DNA from: Bufo bufo
Lineage: Eukaryota; Chordata; Amphibia; Anura; Bufonidae
Direction: 5' to 3'
Assembly: GCF_905171765.1 (NCBI RefSeq)
Contig: NC_053393.1
Span: 185,189,921 to 185,253,920 of the forward strand
DNA: 64,000 nucleotides
Shown here: positions 34,097 to 44,820 of the stretch, piece after piece
How the letters are laid out: each line of letters begins with the position of its first letter
Numbering within the stretch: position 1 is the first letter of the stretch
The notes under the pieces: generated by a model
What the model saw: the letters and a program-made list of their open reading frames with translations, nothing else
Database searches by the model: none
What the model was told of the DNA's origin: nothing
Translations under genes and position numbers: made by a program

Positions 34097-35697
34097 CAGG
34101 GTGGGCCATTTATATGGATACACCTTAATAAAATGGGAATGGTTGGTGATATTAACTTCCTGTTTGTGGCACATTAGTATATGTGAGGGGGGAAACTTTT
34201 CAAGATGGGTGGTGACCATGGTGGCCATTTTGAAGTCGGCCATTTTGAATCCAACTTTTGTTTTTTCAATAGGAAGAGGGTCATGTGACACATCAAACCT
34301 ATTGGGAATTTCACACGAAAAACAATGGTGTGCTTGGTTTTAACATAACTTTATTCTTTCATGAGTTATTTACAAGTTTCTCTTTGTTTACAGTCATTGA
34401 CATGTCGCCAAGGTTAACACGTGAGGAGCGATTAGAAATTGTGCTGATGTCTGGTGAACGCAGTAACCGGGTCATTGCAGCAGATTTCAATGCAAGACAC
34501 CCTACGAGACCACCCATCTCCCATGCTACAGTTAGCAAACTGCTTGCTAAGTTTCGTGAAACTGGTTCAGTGTTGGATTTGCCAAAATGTGGACGCATGA
34601 AATCTGTCTCTAATGAAGAAACATCAGTGGCTGTCCTACCTTAATTCAGCAAGAGCCCACAGCGTAGCACTCACCGCATGTCACTGGAGAGTGGCATTAG
34701 TCGAACATCCCTTCGGCGGATATTAGCTACTCACAAATGGCACCCTTACAAACTCCAGCTACTGCAGCATCTCAATGAGGATGACCCAGATCGGCGCACT
34801 GAATTTTCAGAATGGGCAAAACAAAAATTGGAACAGGATCCTCAGTTTACGCAGAAGATTTTGTTCAGTGATAAGGCAAAATTTTATGTGAATGGTGAAG
34901 TTAACAAACAAAACCACCGCTATTGGTCTGACACTAACCCACATTGGATCGATCCCTCCAAGACTGTTGGAACAAAAAAATTGATGGTATGGTGTGGTAT
35001 ATGGGGTACAAAGATAGTGGGGCCATTCTTCATCAATGGAAACCTCAAGGCCACTGGATATGTGAAATTGCTACATGATAATGTGTTTCCCTCTTTATGC
35101 ACCAGCAAGATGGTGCACCACCACATTATGGGTGTCAGGTCCGAGCATTCCTAGATGAACAGTTTCCTGGAAAGTGGATTGGTCGTCGTGGGCCAGTTGA
35201 ATGGCCCCCAAGATCTCCTGATATGACCCCCTTAGACTTTTATCTTTGGGGTCATCTGAAGGCAATTGTCTATGCTGTGAAGATACGAGATGTGCAGCAC
35301 CTGAAACTACAGATACTGGAAGCCTGTGCTAGCATTTCTCCTGCGGTGTTGCTATCAGTGTGTGAAGAGTGAGAGAAGAGGGTTGCATTGACAATCCAAC
35401 ACAATGAGCAGCACATTGAACACATTTTATAAGTGGTCAGAAACTTGTAAATGACTCATGAAAGAATAAAGTTACGTTAAAACCAATTGTTTTTCTTGTG
35501 AAATTCCCAATAAGTTTGATGTGTCACATGACCCTCTTCCTATTGAAAAAACAAAAGTTGGATTCAAAATGGCCATGGTCACCACCCATCTTGAAAAGTT
35601 TCCCCCCTCACATATACTAATGTGCCACAAACAGGAAGTTAATATCACCAACCATTCCCATTTTATTAAGGTATATCCATATAAATGACCCACCCTG
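34097..35697 (+). mobile_element. Tc1/mariner DD41D element with ~230-bp terminal repeats
   Basis: A 1601-bp element starting CAGGGTGGGCCATTTATATG; the right end read in reverse begins CAGGGTGGGTCATTTATATG. Inverted homology continues to about 34330 on the left and 35480 on the right, so each arm is about 220-230 bp, long for the superfamily. TA lies on both sides. It contains a transposase with 41 residues between the second and third catalytic aspartates, matching the DD41D (Visitor) group, named from memory. Confidence 0.8.
34402..35372 (+). pseudogene. DD41D mariner-type transposase, one stop and one frameshift
   Basis: The frame starts MSPRLTREERLEIVLMSGE, the first helix of a helix-turn-helix, followed by the second DNA-binding helix region (PPISHATVSKLLAKFRETG). 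A TAA at 34642 interrupts it in frame. The next segment carries the first catalytic aspartate in ILFSDKAKFY, and a one-base shift near 35090-35100 moves to the frame with QQDGAPPHYG (second aspartate) and SPDMTPLDFYLWG (third). The three acidic positions are therefore all present, and only two lesions are visible. Confidence 0.8.
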
Positions 35698-35712
35698 TAT
35701 ATATACATATAT

Positions 35713-36172
35713 AGTGGGGATTCATTCTAGTAGTTAGAAAAAGCGGGCGCAGTACAGAGGAAAAATACAGGTTTGTAATTCAAACTTCAGTGTTCATTCA
35801 CACATGGTGCCAAAAACAAAAGGTCGCTTTTGCAGTGTCGGTGTTACTTCCCACTCAAAGGCAAGTCAATATAACAAAAAGTCACCTTGGTGGCAGTTCT
35901 GCCTCAGAAGGTCCAAATACAGGCTTTAGGCAGCCTGTTCCCCTGACATACGGGTCTCAGCTCTCCAGCCCAGCACAAGCCACGGGCCCAGCACACAGAC
36001 ATGGCTTCTAAGCCAAGTTGCCTATTTAAGGACAGCAAGGTGCTGCCAAAACCCAGACTGGCACTTAAAATCTGGTCCGGTGTTTGACCTCACCTGGCTG
36101 TAAATCAGCCCAGCAGCACATGCTGGGAGTAAAATGCCTGTTTTCCCAGACCAAACCTCTCACTGTGTTACA
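35713..36172 (-). repeat. 3' LTR of the reverse Gmr1-like element
   Basis: Read on the reverse strand it begins TGTAACACAGTGAGAGG and ends at GAATCCCCAC. It aligns through its length with 51389-52612 minus the MITE. The adjoining AAAAAAGAAG at 36173-36183 (reverse strand) is a possible polypurine tract. Confidence 0.75.
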
Positions 36173-36174
36173 TA

Positions 36175-36606
36175 CTTCTTTTTTGTTCAACCCTGAAGGG
36201 GTGAACACACGCCAGACAGTGTACCCAGGACAGGGCATCTGCATTTCCCTGTAAAGTTTTGTAGTGAGAGAAACCATCGGGTGACCCAGGCATTTCATTC
36301 CTTGGCCTGGCTCATCCACTTGAGAGGGGAGTGGTCAGTAACCAGGCGGAATTTTCTCCCCAAGAAATAATAGCGGAGAGAATCGAGTGCCCACTTGATG
36401 GTCAGGCACTCTCTCTCCACTATACTATACCGGGTCTTGGCTGGGGTGAACTTACAGCTGAGGAAAACAATGGGATGCTCTTTCCCATTGACTTCCTGAG
36501 ATAGTAAAGCACCGAGGCCTGCCTAGGAGGCACCCCTCTGTACTATAAACTCCCTTTTGAAGTCGGGCGTCACCAAAACCGGGGACCCGCACAGGGCCGA
36601 CTTCAA
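36175..36606 (-). pseudogene. Gmr1-like RNase H fragment (reverse strand)
   Basis: Reverse frames read SALCGSPVLVTPDFKREFIV, then HPIVFLSCKFTPAK, ERECLTIKWALDSLRYYFLG, LVTDHSPLKWM and a final WFLSLQNF, in the same order as 57150-57560 of the forward element. This is the end of RT plus RNase H, with several stops. It belongs with the pol segments at 47790-51296 and ends beside the 3' LTR. Confidence 0.75.
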
Positions 36607-37474
36607 AGTGGACCGACCCAGAAGACCACAGAAAACAACTGTGGTGGATGACCGAAGAATTCTTTCTCTGGTGAAGAAAGCACCCTTCACAACAGTTGGC
36701 CAGATCAAGAACACTCTCCAAGAGGTAGATGTATGTGTGTCAAAGTCAACAATAAAGAGAAGACTTCACCAGAGTGAATACAGAGGGTTCACCACATGTT
36801 GTAAACCATTCGTGAGCCTCAAAAACAGGAAGGCCAGATTAGAGTTTGCCAAACGACATCTAAAAAAGCCTTCATAGTTCTGGAACAACATCTTATGGAC
36901 AGATCAACTTGTACCAGAGTGATGGGAAGAGAAGAGTATGGAGAAGGAAAGGAACTGATAATGATCCTAAGCATACCACCTCATCAGTGAAGCATGGTGG
37001 TGGTAGTGTCATGACGTGGGCATGTATGGCTGCCAATGGAACTGGTTCTTTTGTATTTATTGATGATGTGACTGCTGACAAAAGCAGCAGGATGAATTCT
37101 GAAGTGTTTCGGGCAATATTTCTGCTCATATTCAGCCAGATGCTTCAAAACTCATTGGACGGCACTTCACAGTGCAGATAGACAATGACCCAAAGCATAC
37201 TGCAAAAGCAACCAAAGAGTTTTTTAAGGGAAAGAAGTGGAATGTTATGCAATGGCCAAGTCAATCACCTGACCTGAATCCGATTGAGCATGCATTTCAC
37301 TTGCTGAAGACAAAACTGAAGGAAAAATGCCCCAAGAACAAGCAGGAACTGAAGACAGTTGCAGTAGAAGCCTGGCAGAGCATCATCAGGGATGAAACCC
37401 AGCGTCTGGTGATGTCTATGCGTTCCAGACTTCAGGCTGTAATTGACTGCAAAGGATTTGCAACCAAGTATTAA
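36607..37474 (+). pseudogene. Tc1 transposase (DD34E), broken
   Basis: The frame starts in the second helix-turn-helix region (GRPRRP-like, then KTTVVDDRRILSLVKKAPFT) and reads through a stop and at least one frameshift near 36876 and 37150. The first catalytic aspartate region (WTDQ) is garbled, and the second and third are present in IDNDPKHTAKATKEFF and SPDLNPIEHAF, 34 residues apart. It ends at KGFATKY. The N-terminus and initiation are lost. Confidence 0.75.
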
Positions 37475-37730
37475 AAAGTGAAAGTTTGATTTATGATTAT
37501 TATTATTATGTCCCATTACTTTTGGCCCCTTAACAAGTGGGGGGCACATATGCAAACTGTTGTAGATCCTACACTATTCACCTGATTTGGATGTAAATAC
37601 CCTGAAATTAAAGCTGACAGTCTGCAGTTAAAGCACATCTTGTTCGTTTCATTTCAAATCCATTGTGGTGGTGTATAGAGCCAAAAATGTTAGAATTGTG
37701 TCGATGTCCCAATATTTATGGACCTGACTG
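36607..37730 (+). mobile_element. Tc1-like element, 5'-truncated
   Basis: The right end is CCATAAATATTGGGACATCG-type (read in reverse, CAGTCAGGTCCATAAATATT) followed by TA, a known vertebrate Tc1 terminus. The left terminus is missing; homology starts abruptly at the RNase H fragment. The forward frames contain most of the transposase. Confidence 0.75.
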
Positions 37731-37732
37731 TA

Positions 37733-38130
37733 AGAGCACGATCAGAAAACAGACAGTGGACAAGCCAGTAGCTAAACACTTTGTGGAATGTGGTCACTCT
37801 GTCAACCAGCTCAGGATCAGGGTGATAGACTCGGTAGGTGCCCTTAGAAGAGGTTACAGTGGATTTTCACGCTGAACTCTATGCAGCCCTATGGACTCAA
37901 TATTGAGTTCAATGGGAATAATATTGAATAGGTTTAGTGCATTAAGTGGATATAATATGGATTTATGTGGTATATCTGATTCAGTATAGGTGGATGCATT
38001 TGTTTTTAATAATTTTTTATTGTGTATATGGATATATTTATATCACAATGATAATTTGATATATTTTACACTTGTTTACAGTATTTTATTGAAGCATCTC
38101 AGTCTGTCTCTGGATATCAGGACTCCAGTT
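37733..38130 (+). pseudogene. Penelope-like element C-terminal fragment
   Basis: Forward frames carry IRKQTVDKPVAKHFVECGHS and LRIRVIDSVGALRRG, the end of a GIY-YIG domain, followed after a frame change by WIFTLNSMQPYGLNIEFNG and a stop, the usual end of the polyprotein. About a dozen codons are missing between RRG and WIF. The Tc1 element above ends exactly where this coding sequence begins, so the Tc1 element probably lies within it. Confidence 0.7.
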
Positions 38131-39012
38131 GTGGTCTCCAGAAGTGGTAGGACTTGATACTAGGGCCTTTTTGGCCTATTAAATTGTGCCTTTTTGGCCC
38201 TAGTTCAGTGTGGTTTACATTCCATTAGTCCATACCGGGGGTGGGCGGGCTGCGGCTCTCTGGCTAGTGTGGGACTGCAGCTCCCAGCATGCCCAGTCTG
38301 CTTACAGCTATTAGCCTGCAGAAGGGCATGATGGGATTTGTGGTGTTGCAGCGGCTGAGGAGCCGCAGTTTGCCTTTCACTGATATATACAATCTCCAAT
38401 AATTTATGTAATCTACACTAGTATCGGAATATGGTAATAGCATGTATTGTACTGTGCTCAAATAGATAGAGCAGTGGATCGATATGGTATTTATACACAT
38501 CCATTTTCACCCCTGGTTACATGGTGATACGGTTGTTTATATAAATATTCGCTAGGTATATCAAGATTCACATTTATACGCCCAGATCTCACATATATCC
38601 CATACATATTTAAATGTGGATGAACAGGAGGAGACTATGAGGAGATTATGTGGTCATGTGATGTTCACATGACCATCATGTGACCAGGGTCACATGACCA
38701 GTGCACTCCCCAGGTCCTGAACACTTATGGATAGTTATACTGACATGCACAATGCGCTTCTGGACAGGGCTGGGACAAGGTCCACCACCAACAGAGGCTG
38801 AGCTGCCCAAGTGCGCCCCCCCCCCCCCTTGCCTGCGCCCAGGGCCGGTGCAAGGTTTTTTACCAACACAAGCGAACCTACATTTTGGCGCCCCCTCCCA
38901 CCCTCCCCCTTCAGCTCACCTGGGGGAAGGGGGGGTGCGCCAAAATGTAGGTTCGTCCCATAAGACGCACCTAGGTTTTAGAGGAGGATAATAGGAAACA
39001 ATATTTTTCATT
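38131..39012. other. mixed repeat DNA, no gene
   Basis: It includes a segment with CAGCTCCCAGCATGCCC and AGCCGCAG (38230-38380) resembling the interior of an hAT MITE, a cluster of palindromic GGTCATGTGA/TCACATGACC motifs (38648-38705), a C-run (38812-38829) and the inverted pair AACCTACATTTTGGCGC/GCGCCAAAATGTAGGTT (38876 and 38936). None has clear termini. Confidence 0.5.
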
Positions 39013-39936
39013 CCACCTCAGGTCAGACCAGCCATCAGACCCCCATGTCAGCCATCAGACCCCAGCTCACAGGCACAGCCCCAATGCCTCAGATCAGACC
39101 CCCATGTCAGCCATCAGACCCCAGCTCGCAGGCACAGCCCCAATGCCTCAGATCAGACCCCCATGTCAGCCATCAGACCCCAGCTCCCAGGCACAGCCCC
39201 AATGCCTCAGATCAGACCCCCATGTCAGCCATCAGACCCCAGCTCGCAGGCACAGCCCCAATGCCTCAGATCAGACCCCCATGTCAGCCATCAGACCCCA
39301 GCTCGCAGGCACAGCCCCAATGCCTCAGATCAGACCCCCATGTCAGCCATCAGACCCCAGCTCACAGGCACAGCCCCAATGCCTCAGATCAGACCCCCAT
39401 GTCAGCCATCAGACCCCAGCTCGCAGGCACAGCCCCAATGCCTCAGATCAGACCCCCATGTCAGCCATCAGACCCCAGCTCACAGGCACAGCCCCAATGC
39501 CTCAGATCAGACCCCCATGTCAGCCATCAGACCCCAGCTCGCAGGCACAGCCCCAATGCCTCAGATCAGACCCCCATGTCAGCCATCAGACCCCAGCTCG
39601 CAGGCACAGCCCCAATGCCTCAGATCAGACCCCCATGTCAGCCATCAGACCCCAGCTCACAGGCACAGCCCCAATGCCTCAGATCAGACCCCCATGTCAG
39701 CCATCAGACCCCAGCTCGCAGGCACAGCCCCAATGCCTCAGATCAGACCCCCATGTCAGCCATCAGACCCCAGCTCACAGGCACAGCCCCAATGCCTCAG
39801 ATCAGACCCCCATGTCAGCCATCAGACCCCAGCTCGCAGGCACAGCCCCAATGCCTCAGATCAGACCCCCATGTCAGCCATCAGACCCCAGCTCACAAGC
39901 ACAGCCCCAATGCCTCAGATCAGACCCCCATGTCAG
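39013..39936. repeat. 59-bp satellite array, left part
   Basis: About 15 head-to-tail copies of a 59-bp unit containing GGCACAGCCCCAATGCCTCA and CAGACCCCCATGTCAGCCAT. Units are nearly identical, differing mainly at one CpG-type site (AGCTCGCAGG or AGCTCACAGG). Because 59 is not a multiple of three and the unit lacks stops in every forward frame, three overlapping 270-320-codon ORFs appear; they are artefacts. The array is cut by an LTR element and continues at 45349. Confidence 0.95.
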
Positions 39937-40464
39937 TGTCACGGAACCATGAACCAGACGTACAACAAGAGATAAGTGAAAATGAGAAGGCTTTATTGAA
40001 AATAAAGCTGTAAATCAAAAGTCCAAACGGATGGTGAAACCGAGCAGAGTCTTTGCGAAGCCAGAGGTCAGGAACCAGAAGGGTAGTCAGACGAAGCCAG
40101 GATCAGGAACCAGCAGGGTAGTCAGACGAAGCCAGGATCAGGAACCAGCAGGGTAGTCAGACGAAGCCAGGATCAGGAACCAGCAGGGTAGTCAGACGAA
40201 GCCAGGATCACGAACCAGAAGGGTAGTCAGACGAAGCCAGGATCAGGAACCAGAAGCAGCAGCAGTCTTAGAAGCATGTGAACACAAGAGGACCAAGCAA
40301 GGAACTGAAGCCACAGACCTCCTATATATATATGAGCTAGGCATCCAGCTCCTCCCAGGGGAAGGAGGAGCCGCAGGGTGGAAGGCTACAAGAAACCCAG
40401 AATCCAAGATGGCCGCCAGCACATGTCAAACGAAGGAGAGCAGCAAGCAGGTAAGACCATGACA
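39937..40464 (-). repeat. 3' LTR of the chromovirus
   Basis: 528 bp, starting (reverse strand) TGTCATGGTC and ending CCGTGACA. It contains five copies of a ~35-bp repeat (GTAGTCAGACGAAGCCAGGA) and, on the reverse strand, AATAAAG near the end for polyadenylation. It differs from the 5' LTR at 40212 (C for G) and at its first bases. Confidence 0.95.
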
Positions 40465-40475
40465 GTACCTCCCCC

Positions 40476-43400
40476 TCAAGGACCCCTCCTCCGCGGAGCA
40501 CAAAACGGTTTCTGAGGGAAGCGTGCGTGGAAGGCTCGGAGCAAGGCAGGAGCATGGACATCTGCGGAGGGAACCCAGGAACGCTCCTCTGGACCATAAC
40601 CACGCCAATGGACCAAAAACTGCAACCGACCGCGGACCAGGCGTGAGTCCAGGATATTGCTCACCTCATATTCCTCACGATTGCCCACTTGGACCGGACG
40701 AGGCCGAGGAACCGAGGAAGTGAAACGATTACACACCAGTGGCTTCAACAGGGAGACATGAAACACGTTGGAGATCCGCATGCCAGGAGGAAGCACAAGG
40801 GCATAGGCTACCGGGTTTACCCTGCGAAGCACTCGGAAGGGACCAACAAAGCGAGGCGCCAGCTTGGGAGTGGGCACTCGAAGGTTGAGGTTGCGGGTGG
40901 ACAACCATACACGGTCTCCGACCTGGTAGGAAGGAGCAGGCACTCGTCTGCGATCAGCCTGGAGTCTCTGGCGCTGCGCAGAGACCTCAAGGGACTTCTG
41001 GATCTGTACCCAAGAAGCACGTAGGACGGAAAGGTGATCCTCCACAGCCGGAATATCCTGGGGAGAGAATACCTCCGGTAACACGGCAGGTTGGAACCCA
41101 TAATTGGCCATGAAGGGAGACGTCCCAGAGGAAGAGTTCACCGCCGTGTTCCTAGCAAACTCAGCCCAAGGCAGGAGGTCAACCCAATTGTCTTGGTGAT
41201 CGGAGACATAGCAACGAAGGAATTGCTCTAAGGCCTGATTGGATCGTTCTGCGGCCCCATTGGACTGAGGGTGGTAGGCCGAGGAGAAGGAGAGATGAAT
41301 CCCCAACTGGGAGCAAAAGGCGCGCCAGAACCTGGACACAAACTGACTCCCCCGATCCGACACAATCTCCTTAGGCAAACCGTGCAACCGGAAGACCTCC
41401 CTGGCAAAAATTGTGGCCAACTCTTGTGCAGAGGGTAACTTCTTGAGAGGAACACAGTGGCACATTTTGGAAAACCGATCCACAATCATGAGAATGACCG
41501 TATGGCCTCGGGATGCAGGGAGGTCCACAATGAAATCCATCCCCAGGTGTGACCATGGACGCTCCCCGGTGGCTATGGGTTGCAGAAGGCCCAACGGAAG
41601 GTGCCGAGGGGACTTACTCTGGGCACAAACGGAGCATGCCGCTACATATGCGGCGATGTCGGAACGTAGGGAAGGCCACCAGAACAGACGTGAAACAGCC
41701 CAGGACAGCTGATTCTTTCCAGGATGCCCCGCGGTCTTGGAGTTATGGTAGGTTCGCAACAACCGAGTGCGCAACTCCTCAGGCACAAAACATCTGCCGT
41801 TGGGTCTCCCAGAGGGAGCACCAGATTGAGCCGCCAAAATCTGCTCACCCAGGGGAGAGGTCAGGCTGGTGCGAATGGCGGCCAGGATCTGATTCGGAGG
41901 TACGACCGAAGTCGGAATCGACTCCTCCCTGGACAGCTCGGAGTACTGCCGTGATAAGGCATCCGCCCTGATGTTCTTGGAACCGGGTAGGTAGGAGACC
42001 ACGTAATTAAAACGTGACAAGAACAGAGCCCATCTGGCCTGACGTGGTGTCAATCTCTTGGCCTCAGAAAGGTAGGTCAGATTCTTGTGGTCCGTCAGGA
42101 TGAGAACCGGAACCACCGAACCCTCGAGCAAGTGCCTCCATTCTTTAAGGGCCTGCACGATGGCCAATAACTCCCTGTCACCAATCTGATAGTTGCACTC
42201 CGCGGAAGACAGTTTCCGGGAGAAAAACCCACAAGAAAGCAGAGGACCCTCTGGTGTTCTACGCTGAGACAGAAGGGCGCCTACTCCCGTCTCAGACGCG
42301 TCCACCTCGAGGACAAAGGGCAACCCAGGGTTGGGATGCGACAGAATCGGAGCCGACACAAAGGCGGACTTTAGGGCCTCAAAAGCTCGGATGGTCTCGA
42401 TCGGCCAGACCAGGGAATTACTGCCCTTCCTGGTCAGATCCGTGAGAGGCTTGGCCAGCATGGAAAAGTCCCTGATGAACTTCCGATAATAATTGGCGAA
42501 GCCCAAAAAGCGCTGCAGGGAACGAAGACCACTGGGCTGGGGCCACTGTAAGACAGCCGAAACCTTCTCAGGATCCATGGAGAACCCCTCAGCGGAAATG
42601 ATGTAACCTAAGAAGGTTACCTGGGATCGGTGAAATTCGCATTTCTCAAGCTTACCGAACAGCTTGTTCTCTCGTAACCGTTGCAACACTCGTCTGACAT
42701 CCAGAATGTGGGCCTCCATGGATTCAGAATATACCAAGATGTCATCCAAATAGACTACCACACACTGCTGCAACAGGTCACGGAAAACATCGTTGATGAA
42801 TTCCTGAAAGACTGCGGGCGCATTGCACAACCCAAAGGGCATAACCAAGGATTCGTAATGACCGGTCCTGGTGTTAAACGCGGTCTTCCACTCATCGCCC
42901 GCCTTGATCCTTACCAGGTTATATGCCGCCCTCAGGTCGAGTTTGGTAAAGACCGTGGCCCCTTTAAGGCGATCGAACAGCTCGGAAATCAAGGGTATCG
43001 GGTAAGCGTTCTTGATCGTGATGCGATTGAGACCCCTGTAATCGATGCAAGGCCTCAACTCACCGCCCTTCTTTTTCACAAAGAAAAATCCAGCCCCTGC
43101 CGGGGACGAAGATTTGCGAATGTGTCCGCGTGAAAGCGCCTCCCTCACGTACTCCTCCATGGCCTCATTCTCCGCTACCGACAGTGGATAGACTTTGCCA
43201 CGAGGAGGAACGGCACCAGATTGTAACTCTATGGCACAATCATATGGGCGGTGCGGAGGTAGGGCAACCGCGCGCACCTTATCGAATACATCCCGGTACT
43301 CCTCATATTCAGGAGGCAACAGAGAGTCCGAGGAAGTACACAGCAACTTGACAGACCCATGGATGCAACTAGCCCCACACTGCGGTGACCACGAGAGGAT

Positions 43401-44807
43401 CTCGACCGATCTCCAATCGAAAGTCGGATTATGCTTCTGGAGCCAGGGGTACCCCAAGACCACCGAGTAGTGTGGAGACGAAATAACCTGGAGGCAGACC
43501 AACTCTCTGTGAACGGCACCAATGGCTATCCCCACTGGAAGGGTCTCATGAGTCACGTGTGGCGGCAGAAGGGGTCTGCCGTCTATCGCCTCAAGAGCCA
43601 GTGGGGAACCTCGAGCCTGCAGAGGAATGGAATTGGCGGCAGCGAACACACTATCAATGAACAAACCACCAGCACCAGAGTCCACCAACGCCTGGCTCGT
43701 CACCGAGCCCCCGACCCAGGAGAGGACAACAGTGATCAGTGGTTTGTCAACACGGGAAACCGGGGACGAGGAGACTCCACCCAAGATCTGCCTCCGACAG
43801 GATCTCAGGGTACGAGCGTTTCCCGGACGGTTCGGACATGCCAACCGAAAATGCCCACCGAGACCACAGTACATGCATCGGCCCTCACGTCTCCGGAGTG
43901 CCCTCTCCCCCTCGGACAGGCGAGCAAACCCCAGCTGCATGGGTTCACCCCCAGACAAGTCATCCCCAGGAGGCGTGGGAGGAGAGGGAGGCACGGGTGG
44001 GACAGCAAACGTAGGCACCAATCTGTTAGAAGACCTCCGCAGGTTCTCCTTAAAGGAAGGTCTCTCCCTGAGTCTGGTGTCAATCAAAATCAGGAAAGAA
44101 ATAAGAGACTCGAGCTCAACTGGTAGGTCCTTAGCTGCAACCTCATCCTTCAAGGCATCCGAGAGACCATGAGAGAAAGCAGCGACCAGAGCCTCATTAT
44201 TCCAGCCCACCTCTGCTGCCAGGGTACGAAACTCAATGGCGTATTCAGCTACGGATCGTGAACCCTGTCTGATGGACATAAGGAGCTTCGCAGCAGAGGC
44301 AGCACGAGCCGGCACATCGAATACCTTCCGAAGAGAAGCAACAAAACCGGAAAACTCGGCAACCACCGGATTGTTGTTCTCCCATAAAGGGCTGGCCCAG
44401 GCCAAGGCCTTGTCCGAGAGCAGCGAGATCAAGAAGCCCACCTTTGATCTCTCAGTAGGAAAGGCATGTGGCAGCAACTCGAAATAAATGCCCACCTGGT
44501 TAAGGAAACCTCGGCACTGAGTTGGCTCTCCCCCAAAGCGCTGTGGAAGAGGGGCAGAACCGGTCATACCCCGAAACACCGCAGGCGCAACAACAGGTGT
44601 CGGGGTAGACTCTGGCGCAACAACAGGAGCGGCAGTAGGAGCGAGCCCAGGAGCGACAACCGACCCATCGGCAACGGGAGCGAAATGAGCTGTGCGTTCA
44701 AGCAGGGTTTGCAACGCCACAGCGAACCGACCCAACAGGTGATCCTGCTGATCAAGTCTGGCAACCAGCGTGGGTAGCGAGGATGGCCCTGTACCGTCAG
44801 AATTCAT
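40476..44807 (-). CDS. gag-pol polyprotein of Ty3/gypsy chromovirus
   Basis: One unbroken 1443-codon frame. Gag occupies about residues 80-310 and ends with a CCHC zinc knuckle (C311, C314, H319, C324). The protease has DSGAG at 376-380. Reverse transcriptase spans about 540-720 with YLDD at 685-688, and RNase H has D835, E878, D905 and D948. Integrase has its HHCC zinc site (H1020, H1027, C1057, C1060), the catalytic triad D1090, D1150, E1186 with 35 residues between the last two, and a GPF motif at 1321-1323. A chromodomain (about 1376-1430, FLVHWRGYGPEERSW) closes the protein; such domains usually steer insertion to particular chromatin. The start is the first ATG, 13 bp from the 5' LTR. 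Order is the usual PR-RT-RH-IN, unlike the Gmr1-type neighbours. Confidence 0.95.
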   Translation of the reverse strand: MNSDGTGPSSLPTLVARLDQQDHLLGRFAVALQTLLERTAHFAPVADGSVVAPGLAPTAAPVVAPESTPTPVVAPAVFRGMTGSAPLPQRFGGEPTQCRGFLNQVGIYFELLPHAFPTERSKVGFLISLLSDKALAWASPLWENNNPVVAEFSGFVASLRKVFDVPARAASAAKLLMSIRQGSRSVAEYAIEFRTLAAEVGWNNEALVAAFSHGLSDALKDEVAAKDLPVELESLISFLILIDTRLRERPSFKENLRRSSNRLVPTFAVPPVPPSPPTPPGDDLSGGEPMQLGFARLSEGERALRRREGRCMYCGLGGHFRLACPNRPGNARTLRSCRRQILGGVSSSPVSRVDKPLITVVLSWVGGSVTSQALVDSGAGGLFIDSVFAAANSIPLQARGSPLALEAIDGRPLLPPHVTHETLPVGIAIGAVHRELVCLQVISSPHYSVVLGYPWLQKHNPTFDWRSVEILSWSPQCGASCIHGSVKLLCTSSDSLLPPEYEEYRDVFDKVRAVALPPHRPYDCAIELQSGAVPPRGKVYPLSVAENEAMEEYVREALSRGHIRKSSSPAGAGFFFVKKKGGELRPCIDYRGLNRITIKNAYPIPLISELFDRLKGATVFTKLDLRAAYNLVRIKAGDEWKTAFNTRTGHYESLVMPFGLCNAPAVFQEFINDVFRDLLQQCVVVYLDDILVYSESMEAHILDVRRVLQRLRENKLFGKLEKCEFHRSQVTFLGYIISAEGFSMDPEKVSAVLQWPQPSGLRSLQRFLGFANYYRKFIRDFSMLAKPLTDLTRKGSNSLVWPIETIRAFEALKSAFVSAPILSHPNPGLPFVLEVDASETGVGALLSQRRTPEGPLLSCGFFSRKLSSAECNYQIGDRELLAIVQALKEWRHLLEGSVVPVLILTDHKNLTYLSEAKRLTPRQARWALFLSRFNYVVSYLPGSKNIRADALSRQYSELSREESIPTSVVPPNQILAAIRTSLTSPLGEQILAAQSGAPSGRPNGRCFVPEELRTRLLRTYHNSKTAGHPGKNQLSWAVSRLFWWPSLRSDIAAYVAACSVCAQSKSPRHLPLGLLQPIATGERPWSHLGMDFIVDLPASRGHTVILMIVDRFSKMCHCVPLKKLPSAQELATIFAREVFRLHGLPKEIVSDRGSQFVSRFWRAFCSQLGIHLSFSSAYHPQSNGAAERSNQALEQFLRCYVSDHQDNWVDLLPWAEFARNTAVNSSSGTSPFMANYGFQPAVLPEVFSPQDIPAVEDHLSVLRASWVQIQKSLEVSAQRQRLQADRRRVPAPSYQVGDRVWLSTRNLNLRVPTPKLAPRFVGPFRVLRRVNPVAYALVLPPGMRISNVFHVSLLKPLVCNRFTSSVPRPRPVQVGNREEYEVSNILDSRLVRGRLQFLVHWRGYGPEERSWVPSADVHAPALLRAFHARFPQKPFCAPRRRGP

Positions 44808-44808
44808 G

Positions 44809-44818
44809 GCTTGGTCCT
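44809..44818 (-). promoter_or_regulatory. primer-binding site, probably self-priming (Tf1/sushi style)
   Basis: Only 13 bases separate the 5' LTR from the ATG, too few for a normal 18-base tRNA site. On the reverse strand they contain AGGACCAAGC, which is exactly complementary to GCTTGGTCCT inside the LTR (45173-45182). That LTR segment lies about 30 nt downstream of a TATA run, where transcription should begin. The transcript's own 5' end could therefore fold back and prime, as known for Tf1 and proposed for sushi elements. Confidence 0.7.
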
Positions 44819-44820
44819 AA

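Noticed and set aside
39045..40013. Three overlapping 270-320-codon ORFs with repeated PQIRPPCQPSDPSSQAQ-type peptides
   Set aside because: They are the same 59-bp satellite read in three frames; no start context, and the ORFs run straight into an LTR.
43431..44172. Forward-strand ORFs of 180-230 codons opposite gag
   Set aside because: They are antisense shadows of the intact gag-pol frame and have no recognisable domain.
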